64,000 nt of DNA from Ignavibacteriae bacterium HGW-Ignavibacteriae-1 (lineage in GTDB: Bacteria; Bacteroidota; Ignavibacteria; Kapaibacteriales; UBA2268), in the NCBI GenBank assembly GCA_002839825.1, contig PGYU01000014.1, positions 1-64,000 on the forward strand. Direction: 5' to 3'. Below are positions 7,229 through 16,810 of the stretch, one piece after another (the stretch's first letter is position 1; every line of letters starts with the position of its first letter). A model generated the notes under the pieces. That model made no database searches. It saw nothing but the letters and a program-made list of their open reading frames with translations, and was not told the DNA's origin. Made by a program: the position numbers and the translations under genes.

Positions 7229-8992
7229 ATGACTAACAAAAAAATCGACAATGAAGTAAATTTAGATTGGAAGGATTTTTTCCGGTCAATCGAGGAATAT
7301 ATAGATTTTAAATCACAACCATCATCTGAACATGAAATTCTTAAAGAAGGTATAAAAGTATTCCTTCACTTGCCTTATGCTCAGTCTGTCGCTTTATTTT
7401 TAGTTTCATCATCTGATTTTTCTCTTAATTTTAAAGTTTCAAACCCTGATTCATCAGAAAATCTTTTCAGAAAAATTGCTGACCACTTAATTGAAACAGG
7501 CGTTGTAGGTGAGGTCTTAAACACAGGTACACTTTTGGAACATGATTTGGGCGATAAATTCAGTTTTGCCGGCAATTTATTGTTGATACCGCTCAAATCT
7601 TCTCGCACAATTAACGGATTGATACTAATTCAAACAAGCAAACCAATTGCAGATATTAACCAGATTTTATACAGGTTAAATATTTTATTTGTCAGTATGT
7701 TTGCTTCGGATATACAGACATTGCAAACTTATCGTGATCTGGAAGTCAGCAACGCAATATTGGAACAAAAAGTTCACGCTCGTACAATTGACCTAAAACT
7801 AAGCCAACAAGAGTTACGCAATGTTATTGATTCAGTATTGACCGGTATTTTAATCGTTGATAATCAAAATAAAAAAATCCTTCAAGCAAACTCAATTGCA
7901 CAAGATTTAATCGGACATGATGAATTAGTTCTTTCAAATAGACTCGTAACCGAATTTTTGCCCGAACTTCCCGAATTTAAAAATGATGAGAATAAGATTT
8001 CTAAACAATCGGGAATGTTTGAGTCATTTTTATTGAATAGTTCTAATAACAAAGTCCCGATTCTCAGGACTGCAACTCAAATAAAACTCGGACTAAGAGA
8101 CATAATCATTGAAAGTTTTGTTGAAAATAGTGCCGGGAAAAAACTTGAGGAAACACTCAAAAATGCAAACGAAATACTTGAATTGAAAGTTGACGAGAGA
8201 ACGGAGGATTTGCAATTTCTTGTAAGCAAATTGAAACTCGAAATTTCAGAACGAAAAACTTTCGAAGAGGAACTTAAAAAATTGTTCATGAAGGAAAAAG
8301 AGTTAGGCGAAATGAAAATGAGATTTGTAAATATGGTTTCGCATGAATTTCGTACTCCTCTTACCGTCATCAGAACTTCTTCTCAGTTGATTGATTCATA
8401 TTATGAAAGATTTACAGTCGAACAGATTAAAAAGCAAATCGAAAAAATCATTTATTCGGTTGATTGTCTTACTGCCTTACTCGACAACACTGTATTTATC
8501 GGCAAAAGCGAAGCGGATAAATTAGATTTGAATTTGCAGGAAGTAAATTTGAAAAACTTTTTCGAGAATTTGATTGAAGACATCAAACAAACATACTCTA
8601 CGGGTCACAAAATTAATCTATCAATTTCGGATGATATTGATTTTATTTTGAGCGATTCAAAGCTTTTGTGGCAGATTTTTAATAATCTTATCATAAATGC
8701 TATAAAGTATTCTCCTAAAAATTCTGAAATTATTATCAGGGCTATCATTAGTGATAATGCAATTCTTTGTGAAGTCAGAGATTATGGAATTGGAATACCC
8801 CAAGAAGAGTTGAATCATATTTTCGATATGTTTTTCAGAGCAAAAAATGTTGGTATTACTCCCGGAACCGGATTAGGTTTATCAGTCGTCAATGAATCGG
8901 TAAAAAAATTAACCGGACAAATCACAGTCAGGAGTTCGCCTGAACAAGGTACTACATTCAAAGTTAATTTGCCGTTTTTGACAATGGATTAA
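7229..8992 (+). CDS. Soluble sensor histidine kinase (GAF-like, PAS, HisKA, HATPase)
   Basis: A 587-residue two-component kinase with no transmembrane helix, so it senses a cytoplasmic signal. In order: a GAF-like domain (about 20-165), a coiled coil, a PAS domain (about 195-300), a second coiled coil (about 305-365), the dimerisation domain with phospho-accepting H372 in 'VSHEFRTPL', and the ATPase domain with N box 'NNLIINAIKY', G1 'DYGIGIP' and G2 'GTGLGLSV'. I chose ATG 7229 because GAGG (7217-7220) stands 8 nt ahead of it; a longer frame from 7169 lacks such a site. No response regulator is encoded nearby, so it is an orphan kinase. It is convergent with the flippase gene, 10 nt apart. 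Confidence 0.93.
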   Translation: MTNKKIDNEVNLDWKDFFRSIEEYIDFKSQPSSEHEILKEGIKVFLHLPYAQSVALFLVSSSDFSLNFKVSNPDSSENLFRKIADHLIETGVVGEVLNTGTLLEHDLGDKFSFAGNLLLIPLKSSRTINGLILIQTSKPIADINQILYRLNILFVSMFASDIQTLQTYRDLEVSNAILEQKVHARTIDLKLSQQELRNVIDSVLTGILIVDNQNKKILQANSIAQDLIGHDELVLSNRLVTEFLPELPEFKNDENKISKQSGMFESFLLNSSNNKVPILRTATQIKLGLRDIIIESFVENSAGKKLEETLKNANEILELKVDERTEDLQFLVSKLKLEISERKTFEEELKKLFMKEKELGEMKMRFVNMVSHEFRTPLTVIRTSSQLIDSYYERFTVEQIKKQIEKIIYSVDCLTALLDNTVFIGKSEADKLDLNLQEVNLKNFFENLIEDIKQTYSTGHKINLSISDDIDFILSDSKLLWQIFNNLIINAIKYSPKNSEIIIRAIISDNAILCEVRDYGIGIPQEELNHIFDMFFRAKNVGITPGTGLGLSVVNESVKKLTGQITVRSSPEQGTTFKVNLPFLTMD

Positions 8993-9002
8993 TACGTCGC
9001 AT

Positions 9003-10310
9003 TCAGCTTTTAGAGCGATTTTGCAAGTAGCTTTTGATGTCTTTAATACCTTGAAATAAGTCGGAACTTTTGAATTCTACATAAGTTGAGTTTTTAAGTA
9101 GTTTGTAGTTTAGTATTGTCATAGATGCTAAATACGCAAAATATCCCAACGGCATCAGCATTCCTATTCCTAATAATCCAATCACAGTATAAGTTACTAA
9201 GCTAATCACGATAGATATACTTGTATTTTTGAGCAATACATTGATTTTGCCTGTTGCAACAACCAAAAAATAGAATATTGAAAAGGGCAATAGCAGTGCA
9301 GTAAATAGCATGACCTTAAATAACCCGAGCGAAAGTGTATATTTTTCGGTTAAGAACCACTCTATGAAAACATCCGCAATCCCGGTCAGAAACAAAAATG
9401 TTAGCGTTACAAATGTTAGAAATGTAAAAGAAACAGATTTCACAAGCAATTGTTTGAACGATGCCAAATCTTGAGATTTCATAAATCTGACTGCAGCCGG
9501 ATAAACCAAGCCATTAATTCCATTCATACCTTCTTCAAAAAATCTAAAAAGCGTCTTGGCAGTTTGGTATAAGCCAACATAATGCAAATCGAAGAACAGC
9601 TTAACTATAAATAAATCCAATTGCTTAGGAATAGTATTTAACAAGTTGGTTAAAGTGATTGGGAAGCTAAATCTCAGCATTTCTTTTATCGTCACTTTTC
9701 CTGCAAAATCAAATTTCAATTCTCTCCAAACCATTGCCACACTAATCAAAGAACTTGCTCCGGCGCCATAAAAGTAAGTTTCTGTGGCATCGTAAAAATC
9801 CCACGGCAATTGATTGACTTTGGCGTAAAGTATGAAATAAGCCATCACTGCAAAAAAAGCAACATCACTAAGGAATATTTTGAAGGTTTGATGCTCCTTA
9901 AGCATTAACTTTTGGGCAAAAGTTCGTGGAATCATTAGCAATCCAAGTAGAGGCAAATAAGCGCCAATTTCGAGAATTCGTGATTCGGGCATCTCCGCAG
10001 ACAAAAGATGCGTGGCGATGTAAACCATTGAAGATAAGCCAATTACAACAATCACATGAAGTAATATAACAACAGAATTTACTTTCTTTTTATTGCTTTC
10101 TTCAAATCCGAATTGAATCAATAATTGCAAAGCAAAAGAATCGCTCAGCACGAAAATCCAAATGTTGAGAGCAATGAATAATGCAAACAAACCCAACTCA
10201 GCCGGGTCCATAATTGAAGCTTGGACAAGATACACGAGACCATAGAGTATATAAATTGCTTTATCGGCTGCAGTCCAGAATATTTTCCAAATATGATGTT
10301 GAATTTGCAT
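9003..10310 (-). CDS. Polysaccharide/lipid flippase of the MOP superfamily (Wzx-like)
   Basis: A 435-residue membrane protein with about 12 hydrophobic helices. It has the organisation of oligosaccharide flippases: an N-terminal 'IYILYGLVYLVQ' helix, a 'LFRFFEEGMNGI' loop in the middle and a string of C-terminal helices. Such proteins move lipid-linked sugars across the inner membrane for O-antigen or capsule. The start ATG 10310 overlaps the stop of the preceding MFS gene in TGATG, implying translational coupling. No glycosyltransferases are adjacent, so the substrate is open. Confidence 0.75.
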   Translation of the reverse strand: MQIQHHIWKIFWTAADKAIYILYGLVYLVQASIMDPAELGLFALFIALNIWIFVLSDSFALQLLIQFGFEESNKKKVNSVVILLHVIVVIGLSSMVYIATHLLSAEMPESRILEIGAYLPLLGLLMIPRTFAQKLMLKEHQTFKIFLSDVAFFAVMAYFILYAKVNQLPWDFYDATETYFYGAGASSLISVAMVWRELKFDFAGKVTIKEMLRFSFPITLTNLLNTIPKQLDLFIVKLFFDLHYVGLYQTAKTLFRFFEEGMNGINGLVYPAAVRFMKSQDLASFKQLLVKSVSFTFLTFVTLTFLFLTGIADVFIEWFLTEKYTLSLGLFKVMLFTALLLPFSIFYFLVVATGKINVLLKNTSISIVISLVTYTVIGLLGIGMLMPLGYFAYLASMTILNYKLLKNSTYVEFKSSDLFQGIKDIKSYLQNRSKS

Positions 10311-11641
10311 CAATTTCTCATTAAGTTAGCCGGCAATTGATTTCCGGAATCTAAGATTGCTTTTTTCATGTTAATTCTAAGCAATAATAATGCCCCAAAT
10401 ACAAAGAAAATTCCCAATGAAAAAATGGCAATTCTATAAGAGCCCGTTAATTGCAATGACAGTCCGAATACCAAAGGACCAATCCAGCTTGTACCACGCT
10501 CGCTGATTTCATACAAGCTGAAATATTCGGCTTCTTTGCCTTTGGGTATCAATAACGAGAACAATGAACGGCTTAGTGCTTGTGTACCACCCAAGACAAT
10601 TCCTATTACAGCTCCTATAATGTAGAATCCGAACGTAGAATTTAAGAACATATAAGCATAAATGACTATCCCAATCCAAATAAGCAAACTTAATAATAAG
10701 GCTTTTTTACTATCAAGCCATTCAGCTAACTTGTTGAAAAATATAGCTCCAAAGAATGCCACAAATTGCACCATCAAAATTACTGTCGTCAATGTAGAAA
10801 TATCTAAGCCCAACTCCTCTTGTCCAAATTGCGACGAAACTACAATCACCGCTTGGACGCCATCATTGTAAATTAAGTATGCTAACAAAAATAAAAGTGT
10901 TTTCGGATATTTACGGGCGTCTTTGATAGTTTGAATAACTGCTTTGAAACCATAGCTAAGAATATTTGTATCTTTCGGCAGAGCTTTGTGGACGCGAACT
11001 TTGAGATGAATTGCAGGGAAAATTGTAAAAATAGCCCACCAGAGCCCCGCGGAAGCTAATGATATTCGGACGGCATGACCCATTGTTAGTCCGAAATTTT
11101 CCGCCTGCATTACCAATGCTAAGTTGATGGCGAGCAAAATTCCCCCACCAAAATATCCCCACGCAAAGCCTAATGATGAGACTTTGTCGCGTTCGTCTTC
11201 GGTAGAAATGTCATTGAGAAAAGCATTATAAAAAATCATGGAAGCACCGAAAGCAAGATTTGAAATTATTAGTAAAGCACCGCCATACAAATAATTTGCA
11301 TCCTCGAGAAAGTAAAACATCATTGCTGCAATACTACCCAAATAGGCTGAGATAATGAGGAGTTTCTTTTTATAATTGCTTGTATCGGCAATTGCACCCA
11401 GAACCGGGAGTAGAAAAACTTGAAGAATAACGGAAAGAGACACGCAGTAAGTAAAAAATGAACCGTGATAAATCGGAATTCCGAAAATATCCAAAAAACC
11501 GTCAACGTTTGCAGCATTTTTGGCTATTGTGGTCAGATACGGACCCAAAAATACCGTTATCACCGTAGTAGTAAATGCCGAAACTGCAAAATCGTACATA
11601 TACCACGAGCGACGCTCCGCTAATTTAGATTTATCGTTCAT
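10310..11641 (-). CDS. MFS transporter of the UMF1/Atg22-like family
   Basis: A 443-residue protein with 12 predicted helices. The N-terminus 'RRSWYMYDFAVSAFTTTV' is the hallmark of the UMF1 (Atg22-like) branch of the major facilitator superfamily. Yeast Atg22 exports amino acids from the vacuole; bacterial substrates are not established. It is co-transcribed and 1-nt overlapped with the flippase gene. Confidence 0.88.
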   Translation of the reverse strand: MNDKSKLAERRSWYMYDFAVSAFTTTVITVFLGPYLTTIAKNAANVDGFLDIFGIPIYHGSFFTYCVSLSVILQVFLLPVLGAIADTSNYKKKLLIISAYLGSIAAMMFYFLEDANYLYGGALLIISNLAFGASMIFYNAFLNDISTEDERDKVSSLGFAWGYFGGGILLAINLALVMQAENFGLTMGHAVRISLASAGLWWAIFTIFPAIHLKVRVHKALPKDTNILSYGFKAVIQTIKDARKYPKTLLFLLAYLIYNDGVQAVIVVSSQFGQEELGLDISTLTTVILMVQFVAFFGAIFFNKLAEWLDSKKALLLSLLIWIGIVIYAYMFLNSTFGFYIIGAVIGIVLGGTQALSRSLFSLLIPKGKEAEYFSLYEISERGTSWIGPLVFGLSLQLTGSYRIAIFSLGIFFVFGALLLLRINMKKAILDSGNQLPANLMRN

Positions 11642-11668
11642 TCAATTTTATTCAAATTATAAATTGAT

Positions 11669-11680
11669 ATTTACGTAAAT
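11669..11680. promoter_or_regulatory. Perfect 12-bp palindrome upstream of the UMF1 transporter
   Basis: ATTTACGTAAAT is a perfect palindrome, 28 nt upstream of ATG 11641. The position suits an operator for a dimeric regulator. No other copy was noticed in the window. Confidence 0.35.
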
Positions 11681-11706
11681 TGGAGTTAAATATTTAAAAA
11701 AGCAGA

Positions 11707-12939
11707 TTATTCGTAGCGAAGTGCTTCAATCGGGTCTAAATTAGCGGCTTTCCATGCCGGATAAGCACCAAATATTAAACCCAGAAAAGTGCAAATTATC
11801 AGACTGTACAAAATCCAATCATAAGGCACTATCAAAGTAAGCCCGAGCAAGTTGCCAAATAAATATGACAAGGAAAGACCGAGAATAATACCGAGAACAC
11901 CCCCAAACTGGCAAAGAGTGATTGTTTCGATAATGAATTGGCTCATAATCCAACTTTTTTTGGCACCAACTGCTTTTCGGATACCTATTTCTCGCGTGCG
12001 TTCTTTAATTGTGACGAGCATGATATTCATGATGCCAATACCGGCAGCAAATAAGGCGATAAAGCCCGTAATGAAGCCAAACAAGGACAAATAGCCTGTG
12101 AGACCTGCAAATTGCAGAGCGATTGTTTCATTTGTTTCAAGTTCGAATGAACTCAATTCCCATGGTTGGTCTTCCCGAAGACCACGCAAAATCCCAATGG
12201 CTTCATCAATTGTTGGCATCAACATGTCGCGAGACGTAGCTTTGACGTTGATTGTCAGCGATTCTTCCCATCTTGTAGAATAATATTTCAAAAATTGAGT
12301 TATTGGAATTATAGCAACATTATCTTGACTTTTGCCCAGAACTGCACCCTTTGTTTCGAGTATTCCAATCACGCTGTAGATTTGTTTACCAATAATAATA
12401 TCCTTACCGATTGGGTCAGAATTAGGGAAAACCAATTGTACAACATCATTACCGATGATAGTAACGTTGCGATTGAAAGTGATGTCGTCATCTATAAATG
12501 CTCTGCCTTCGGAAATACTGATATTATTTGTCTCGAAATAACTTGCATCAGTTCCGATTAAGGAGACATCGGGATTAGTTTCCGACATTGATGTTTTGAG
12601 AATATGATTTGAAGATGTACTCATAGCACTCACTGAAGCCGCAAGCATCATATTACGCTTGAAATCTTCCACTTGGGAATAAATTATTCGCTTTCTTCCT
12701 GCATATTTTCGCCAAGTATGTGCGCCAAATTGCATTTTCGGCATTCTATAAATTGAAAAAGTATTTTCGCCAAGGTCAGCCATTTGAGTCGTAACAGTAT
12801 TGTTGATGGATTTGACAAGTGTAATTGCTACAATAATCGCAAAAACGCCTATGCAAATACTTAACAATGTTAAAAACGCTCTTAATTTATTCAATCTTAT
12901 CGAATCAATTGCTATTGATATACTTTCAAAAACTATCAT
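11707..12939 (-). CDS. MacB-type ABC exporter permease (FtsX fold), second of two
   Basis: A 410-residue permease with an N-terminal helix ('LRAFLTLLSICIGVFAIIVAIT'-type segment, about 17-38), a large periplasmic MacB-like domain (about 45-275) and three C-terminal helices with the FtsX signature 'KERTREIGIRKAVGAKK'. It has no ATPase domain of its own, unlike E. coli MacB, so it depends on the separate ATPase encoded upstream. It is the last gene of the operon. Its start overlaps the stop of the other permease in TAATG. The two permeases are clearly different proteins, so a heterodimeric pump is possible. Confidence 0.9.
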   Translation of the reverse strand: MIVFESISIAIDSIRLNKLRAFLTLLSICIGVFAIIVAITLVKSINNTVTTQMADLGENTFSIYRMPKMQFGAHTWRKYAGRKRIIYSQVEDFKRNMMLAASVSAMSTSSNHILKTSMSETNPDVSLIGTDASYFETNNISISEGRAFIDDDITFNRNVTIIGNDVVQLVFPNSDPIGKDIIIGKQIYSVIGILETKGAVLGKSQDNVAIIPITQFLKYYSTRWEESLTINVKATSRDMLMPTIDEAIGILRGLREDQPWELSSFELETNETIALQFAGLTGYLSLFGFITGFIALFAAGIGIMNIMLVTIKERTREIGIRKAVGAKKSWIMSQFIIETITLCQFGGVLGIILGLSLSYLFGNLLGLTLIVPYDWILYSLIICTFLGLIFGAYPAWKAANLDPIEALRYE

Positions 12940-14192
12940 TATTCGAACCTCAAAGCGTCAATAGGATTCAAATTGGATGCTCTGATTGCCGGAATTATGC
13001 CCGATAATATTCCAACGAAAATTGATACAATTGATGCAATTAATAACAATTGAAATGGCAAATATGGTGTTAAAAATCCGGCTTCTTCAACGAATTTGGG
13101 TAATATAGTTGCAACTGCAAATGTTATGCCCGAGCAAATTATTAGCGAAATAATTGCCCCTACGAAACATAAAGTTGAAGATTCGACAATAAATTGGAAT
13201 AAAATTGAGCGACGTTTCGCTCCGATTGCCATTCTGATGCCGATTTCTTTCGTTCGTTCGGTTACGGAAACAAACATAATGTTCATAATCCCGATTATTC
13301 CGACAATGAAAGATAAAATTGTCATTCCGATACCAATTCCCCAAACGTATAATTTCAGAGTTGCAACTTGATTTTCAAAGGCTTTTGTTTCGTTTATGGA
13401 AAAATCATCTTCAGCTTCAGGACTTACATTTCGGATTGAGCGCATTATGCCTCTCGCCTCTTCTCTGACTTCATCGAGCATTTCCTCTGACCCGGCTTTG
13501 ATTCCAATCGAAATTGAACGATTATGCCTTCCATACATAGATACGAATGAACCAACAGGAATGAAAACTTGATTATCTATAAAATCGAAAAACATGGTCC
13601 CTTGCTTTCGAATCACTCCGATTACAAGGAATTTATGCCCATTTATTTTTATGGTCTGATTGAGGGCGTTACCATCAGGAAAAATCGTAGTATAAACTTT
13701 GTGACCGAGCACAACGACTTTGGAATGAATTGATTCTTCAAATTGTGTAAAATATCTGCCTTCGATTGTTTCTCCTGCAGATGTCAAACCGTGATTGGAA
13801 GTTGTCCCAATTATTGTGATACCGTTAAATATCAAATTTTCATGCTTTATACTGCCACCCCAATCTCTGGCAGTCGGGAAAATAAGCTCAGCATTAGCTA
13901 ATCGTTCCATCATTAGGTCGGCTTGTTCGAATGTTATGTCTTTGCGTTGACGTGCTAACTTCCAGTTTTTGCCACCCGCCCAATCCCATTTATCAATGTA
14001 CAGAATATCAACCCCAATCATTCGAAAAGTTTCGTCCATTGCAGACTGCAATCCGGTTAAGACCCAACCCATTAAAATAACAGTCGAAATACCAATCACA
14101 ACGCCAAGCGATGCCAACAAAGACCTAAGTTTGTTGCCTTTCATCGCATCAATAGCAATTACGATTGTTTCCTTGAATTCTACTAATGTCAT
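12939..14192 (-). CDS. MacB-type ABC exporter permease, first of two
   Basis: A 417-residue protein with the same layout as its downstream neighbour: one N-terminal helix ('LLASLGVVIGISTVILMG'), a large periplasmic domain, and three C-terminal helices after 'TERTKEIGIRMAIGAKR'. The last residues 'ASNLNPIDALRFE' match the neighbour's 'AANLDPIEALRYE', a shared family ending. It sits 8 nt after the ATPase gene. It couples ATP hydrolysis to periplasmic conformational change, pushing substrate through adaptor and TolC. Confidence 0.9.
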   Translation of the reverse strand: MTLVEFKETIVIAIDAMKGNKLRSLLASLGVVIGISTVILMGWVLTGLQSAMDETFRMIGVDILYIDKWDWAGGKNWKLARQRKDITFEQADLMMERLANAELIFPTARDWGGSIKHENLIFNGITIIGTTSNHGLTSAGETIEGRYFTQFEESIHSKVVVLGHKVYTTIFPDGNALNQTIKINGHKFLVIGVIRKQGTMFFDFIDNQVFIPVGSFVSMYGRHNRSISIGIKAGSEEMLDEVREEARGIMRSIRNVSPEAEDDFSINETKAFENQVATLKLYVWGIGIGMTILSFIVGIIGIMNIMFVSVTERTKEIGIRMAIGAKRRSILFQFIVESSTLCFVGAIISLIICSGITFAVATILPKFVEEAGFLTPYLPFQLLLIASIVSIFVGILSGIIPAIRASNLNPIDALRFE

Positions 14193-14200
14193 AAGATTAT

Positions 14201-14905
14201 TTAACCGGCTTTTTGATTTAGCTCATCTCTTTCAATCAATCCGTCGCGGAGACGAATGATTCTGTTAGCATGGCGGGCTATTTCTTCTTCGTGAGTCACC
14301 AAAATAATTGTATTGCCTTTATGCCATAAGTCACGGAAAAGTGCGATAATTTCCTCGCCGGTTTTGGAATCAAGGTTTCCTGTAGGTTCATCAGCTAATA
14401 TTATCGAAGGGTTAGTCACCAAAGCGCGAGCAATGGCGACGCGTTGCCTTTGTCCGCCGGAAAGTTCGTTAGGTTTGTGTGTGATTCTATCTTCCAAACC
14501 GACATCAATCAAAGCTTTTTTGGCAGTTTCATGTCGCTGACTGCTTGGTCGCCCTGAATAAACAAGAGGTAACTCTACATTCTTAATCGCAGTAGCACGA
14601 GCCAATAAATTGAAAGTTTGGAATACGAAGCCAATTTTCCGATTACGAATATCAGCCAAGTCATCGTCATCCATTACGCTGACATCTTCCCCACCGAACA
14701 GATATTTACCGCCGGTAGGTGTATCCAAACAACCGAGAATATTCATTAAAGTTGATTTCCCCGAGCCTGATGGTCCCATGATTGCAACGTATTCGTTTTC
14801 GTGGATTTGAAGTGTAATATCTCTCAGAGCATAAACAGTTTCAACACCCATATGATACAATTTGGAAATATTTTCTATATCAATAATCAATTTTTTATCG
14901 TTCAT
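14201..14905 (-). CDS. MacB/LolD-type ABC exporter ATPase
   Basis: A 234-residue nucleotide-binding protein. It has Walker A 'GPSGSGKST', signature '[15 protein letters not shown]', Walker B with 'DEPTGNLD' and the H-loop 'ILVTHEEE'. These are diagnostic of the MacB/LolD/FtsE branch. It is encoded between the adaptor (12 nt upstream) and the two permeases, which lack ATPase domains, so it should energise them. Confidence 0.95.
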   Translation of the reverse strand: MNDKKLIIDIENISKLYHMGVETVYALRDITLQIHENEYVAIMGPSGSGKSTLMNILGCLDTPTGGKYLFGGEDVSVMDDDDLADIRNRKIGFVFQTFNLLARATAIKNVELPLVYSGRPSSQRHETAKKALIDVGLEDRITHKPNELSGGQRQRVAIARALVTNPSIILADEPTGNLDSKTGEEIIALFRDLWHKGNTIILVTHEEEIARHANRIIRLRDGLIERDELNQKAG

Positions 14906-14917
14906 CAGAATTTCTCG

Positions 14918-16186
14918 TTATTTTTTAATTAATTTACGTTGCATCGCAGAATCAATCTTGATTTCCATACCATCATTGAGTTCCTTACTTACGGCTACAA
15001 AGCTCCCTGAAATGATTTCATCACCGGATTGGAGTCCTTCCATTACTTCAATGAATCCTTTGTCGCTGATGCCTGTTTTAACGGGTGTAAGTATAGCTTT
15101 GCCACCTTTGCTCAGGAATACAACTGACGGAGGACGAACAATTTTCAATCCGGCTGCGGGTTCAGAACCGTCATTATATTCTGAATTGCTAGTTTGATTG
15201 ATAGTCGCATCTCGTACCGTCACGGCTTGCAATGGCACTGCCAATACATTATGCCTTGTTTCGGTTTGAATTTCTACATTGCAACTCATTCCGGGACGCA
15301 GACGATATTCATTGTCAATTAATCTTACTTTGATTTGGAAATTGACCACTTGGTCTTGCGAACCAAGTTGGCTCGTTATAGCGGAATGACCAATTTCGAT
15401 TACCACGCCGCGAAGTTTCATATCCGAAATTGCATCAATTTCCACATGTGCAGTATCACCGATTGCAACCAACACAATATCGTTTTCGTCAACGTTTACG
15501 AGGGCATTCATAATTGATAAATCTGACACCTGCATTAATTCGGTACCTTGCATCATTCCGGTACCGACAACTTTTTCTCCCAACTCGACACCAAGAGTGG
15601 TGACCACTCCGGCAATTGGCGAGTATATGGAAGTTCTATCTTTGTCGCGCTCAACCTGATTCAGCTGTGCTAATGCTGATTGGTACCTTGCCAAAGCAGC
15701 TTTATATGATGAAGATGCGCCATTGAAAGCGGCTTCGGCTGCATCAAAATCTTTTTTGGATGCGAATTCCTTCTTGAATAAATCTTGGATTCGTTTGAAA
15801 TCAGCGGCAGCACGGTCTTTTTCTGCTTCACGCGCTCCGATTTCCATCTTTGAAGCTTCGGCTGTAGCTTGTGCTTGCTTGAGTTGTGCCTCCACTATAT
15901 CAGGTTTGATTCTGACAAGCAATTGATTTTGCTTTACTGTATCACCTTCTTTCACACCCAAAAAAATGATTTCGCCTGATGTTTGCGAAGAGATTTTGAC
16001 TTGCATTTCAGGCTGAATTTTCCCGATTGCCGAAACTGTTTGAGTAATCGTCCGCGTGTCAACTTTGCTTGTAGTTACACTGATTCGATGGTCTTTGGGT
16101 TGAAATATCATAAACCCTATCAGAGCCAATACTACTATTGAAACAATCAATATAATCCAAAATTTCTTTTTACTTTTCTTAGCCAT
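14918..16186 (-). CDS. Periplasmic adaptor protein (MacA/HlyD type)
   Basis: A 422-residue membrane-fusion protein. It has a basic N-terminus and one anchor helix (about 8-28), a split lipoyl domain ('VKISSQTSGEIIFLGVKEGD' and 'TSIYSPIAGVVTTLGVELG'), an alpha-helical hairpin at about 95-180 that contacts TolC, and C-terminal beta-barrel and membrane-proximal domains. It bridges the permease and the outer-membrane channel. It is the third gene of the operon, after TolC and RDD, each separated by 12 nt. Confidence 0.93.
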   Translation of the reverse strand: MAKKSKKKFWIILIVSIVVLALIGFMIFQPKDHRISVTTSKVDTRTITQTVSAIGKIQPEMQVKISSQTSGEIIFLGVKEGDTVKQNQLLVRIKPDIVEAQLKQAQATAEASKMEIGAREAEKDRAAADFKRIQDLFKKEFASKKDFDAAEAAFNGASSSYKAALARYQSALAQLNQVERDKDRTSIYSPIAGVVTTLGVELGEKVVGTGMMQGTELMQVSDLSIMNALVNVDENDIVLVAIGDTAHVEIDAISDMKLRGVVIEIGHSAITSQLGSQDQVVNFQIKVRLIDNEYRLRPGMSCNVEIQTETRHNVLAVPLQAVTVRDATINQTSNSEYNDGSEPAAGLKIVRPPSVVFLSKGGKAILTPVKTGISDKGFIEVMEGLQSGDEIISGSFVAVSKELNDGMEIKIDSAMQRKLIKK

Positions 16187-16198
16187 TTTAATTATCCG

Positions 16199-16798
16199 TT
16201 AATTCTGTTTAATATCATCTTTCATAAATACTGCAGTTTTTGCTAACATGTCCTGGAAGGCTTGACGTTTTTGTCCCAAAACAAAAAAGCAACCAATTAT
16301 TACAAGGAAACCAAGCATAGAACCTAAAATACCAAATAAGAAGAAGCCTGTAATTGCTGTTGCAATTGATACTATGTTTGAAATATTTTTCACAATATAC
16401 CTGACTGCCAATGAACTGAATTGGGCATTTTCAGCGTTTTCGCTGCCAATTCTTATTCCCAAAGTTAATTTTCCTAAGGAAAATGCAAAGAAAAGTTCTG
16501 TCGAAAAATAAATCAACCCAATAATAGTACCCGGGAGTTCGATTTGTTTTGCGTGTTCGAACAAATCTAATATCTCTACAGTATTAGATGACGCTAGAGA
16601 CACAATTTCCGCCAATGTTCCCGATAAAATCATATAAAGCATCACAATTAATGCAATGATGAAATTATCAATGAAATATGCCAAAAATCTTTTGCCGAAT
16701 CCCACTCTGTTATAATATGGATTGACGTATGCATAATCGGGCATATATTGCGCATATTGCTCGTAATTTGATTGATTTGGTGTTGAACTGTCAGACAT
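16199..16798 (-). CDS. RDD-family membrane protein
   Basis: A 199-residue protein. After a Tyr/Asn/Pro-rich cytoplasmic N-terminus (1-30) comes the RDD-type motif 'RFLAYFIDNF' in the first of three or four helices. RDD proteins are of uncertain function; a few act as sodium/proton antiporters. AAGGAG lies 6 nt before its ATG, a good Shine-Dalgarno. It is inserted between the TolC and adaptor genes, so it may assist assembly or folding of the exporter, but that is only positional inference. Confidence 0.8.
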   Translation of the reverse strand: MSDSSTPNQSNYEQYAQYMPDYAYVNPYYNRVGFGKRFLAYFIDNFIIALIVMLYMILSGTLAEIVSLASSNTVEILDLFEHAKQIELPGTIIGLIYFSTELFFAFSLGKLTLGIRIGSENAENAQFSSLAVRYIVKNISNIVSIATAITGFFLFGILGSMLGFLVIIGCFFVLGQKRQAFQDMLAKTAVFMKDDIKQN

Positions 16799-16810
16799 TG
16801 TATCTCCTTA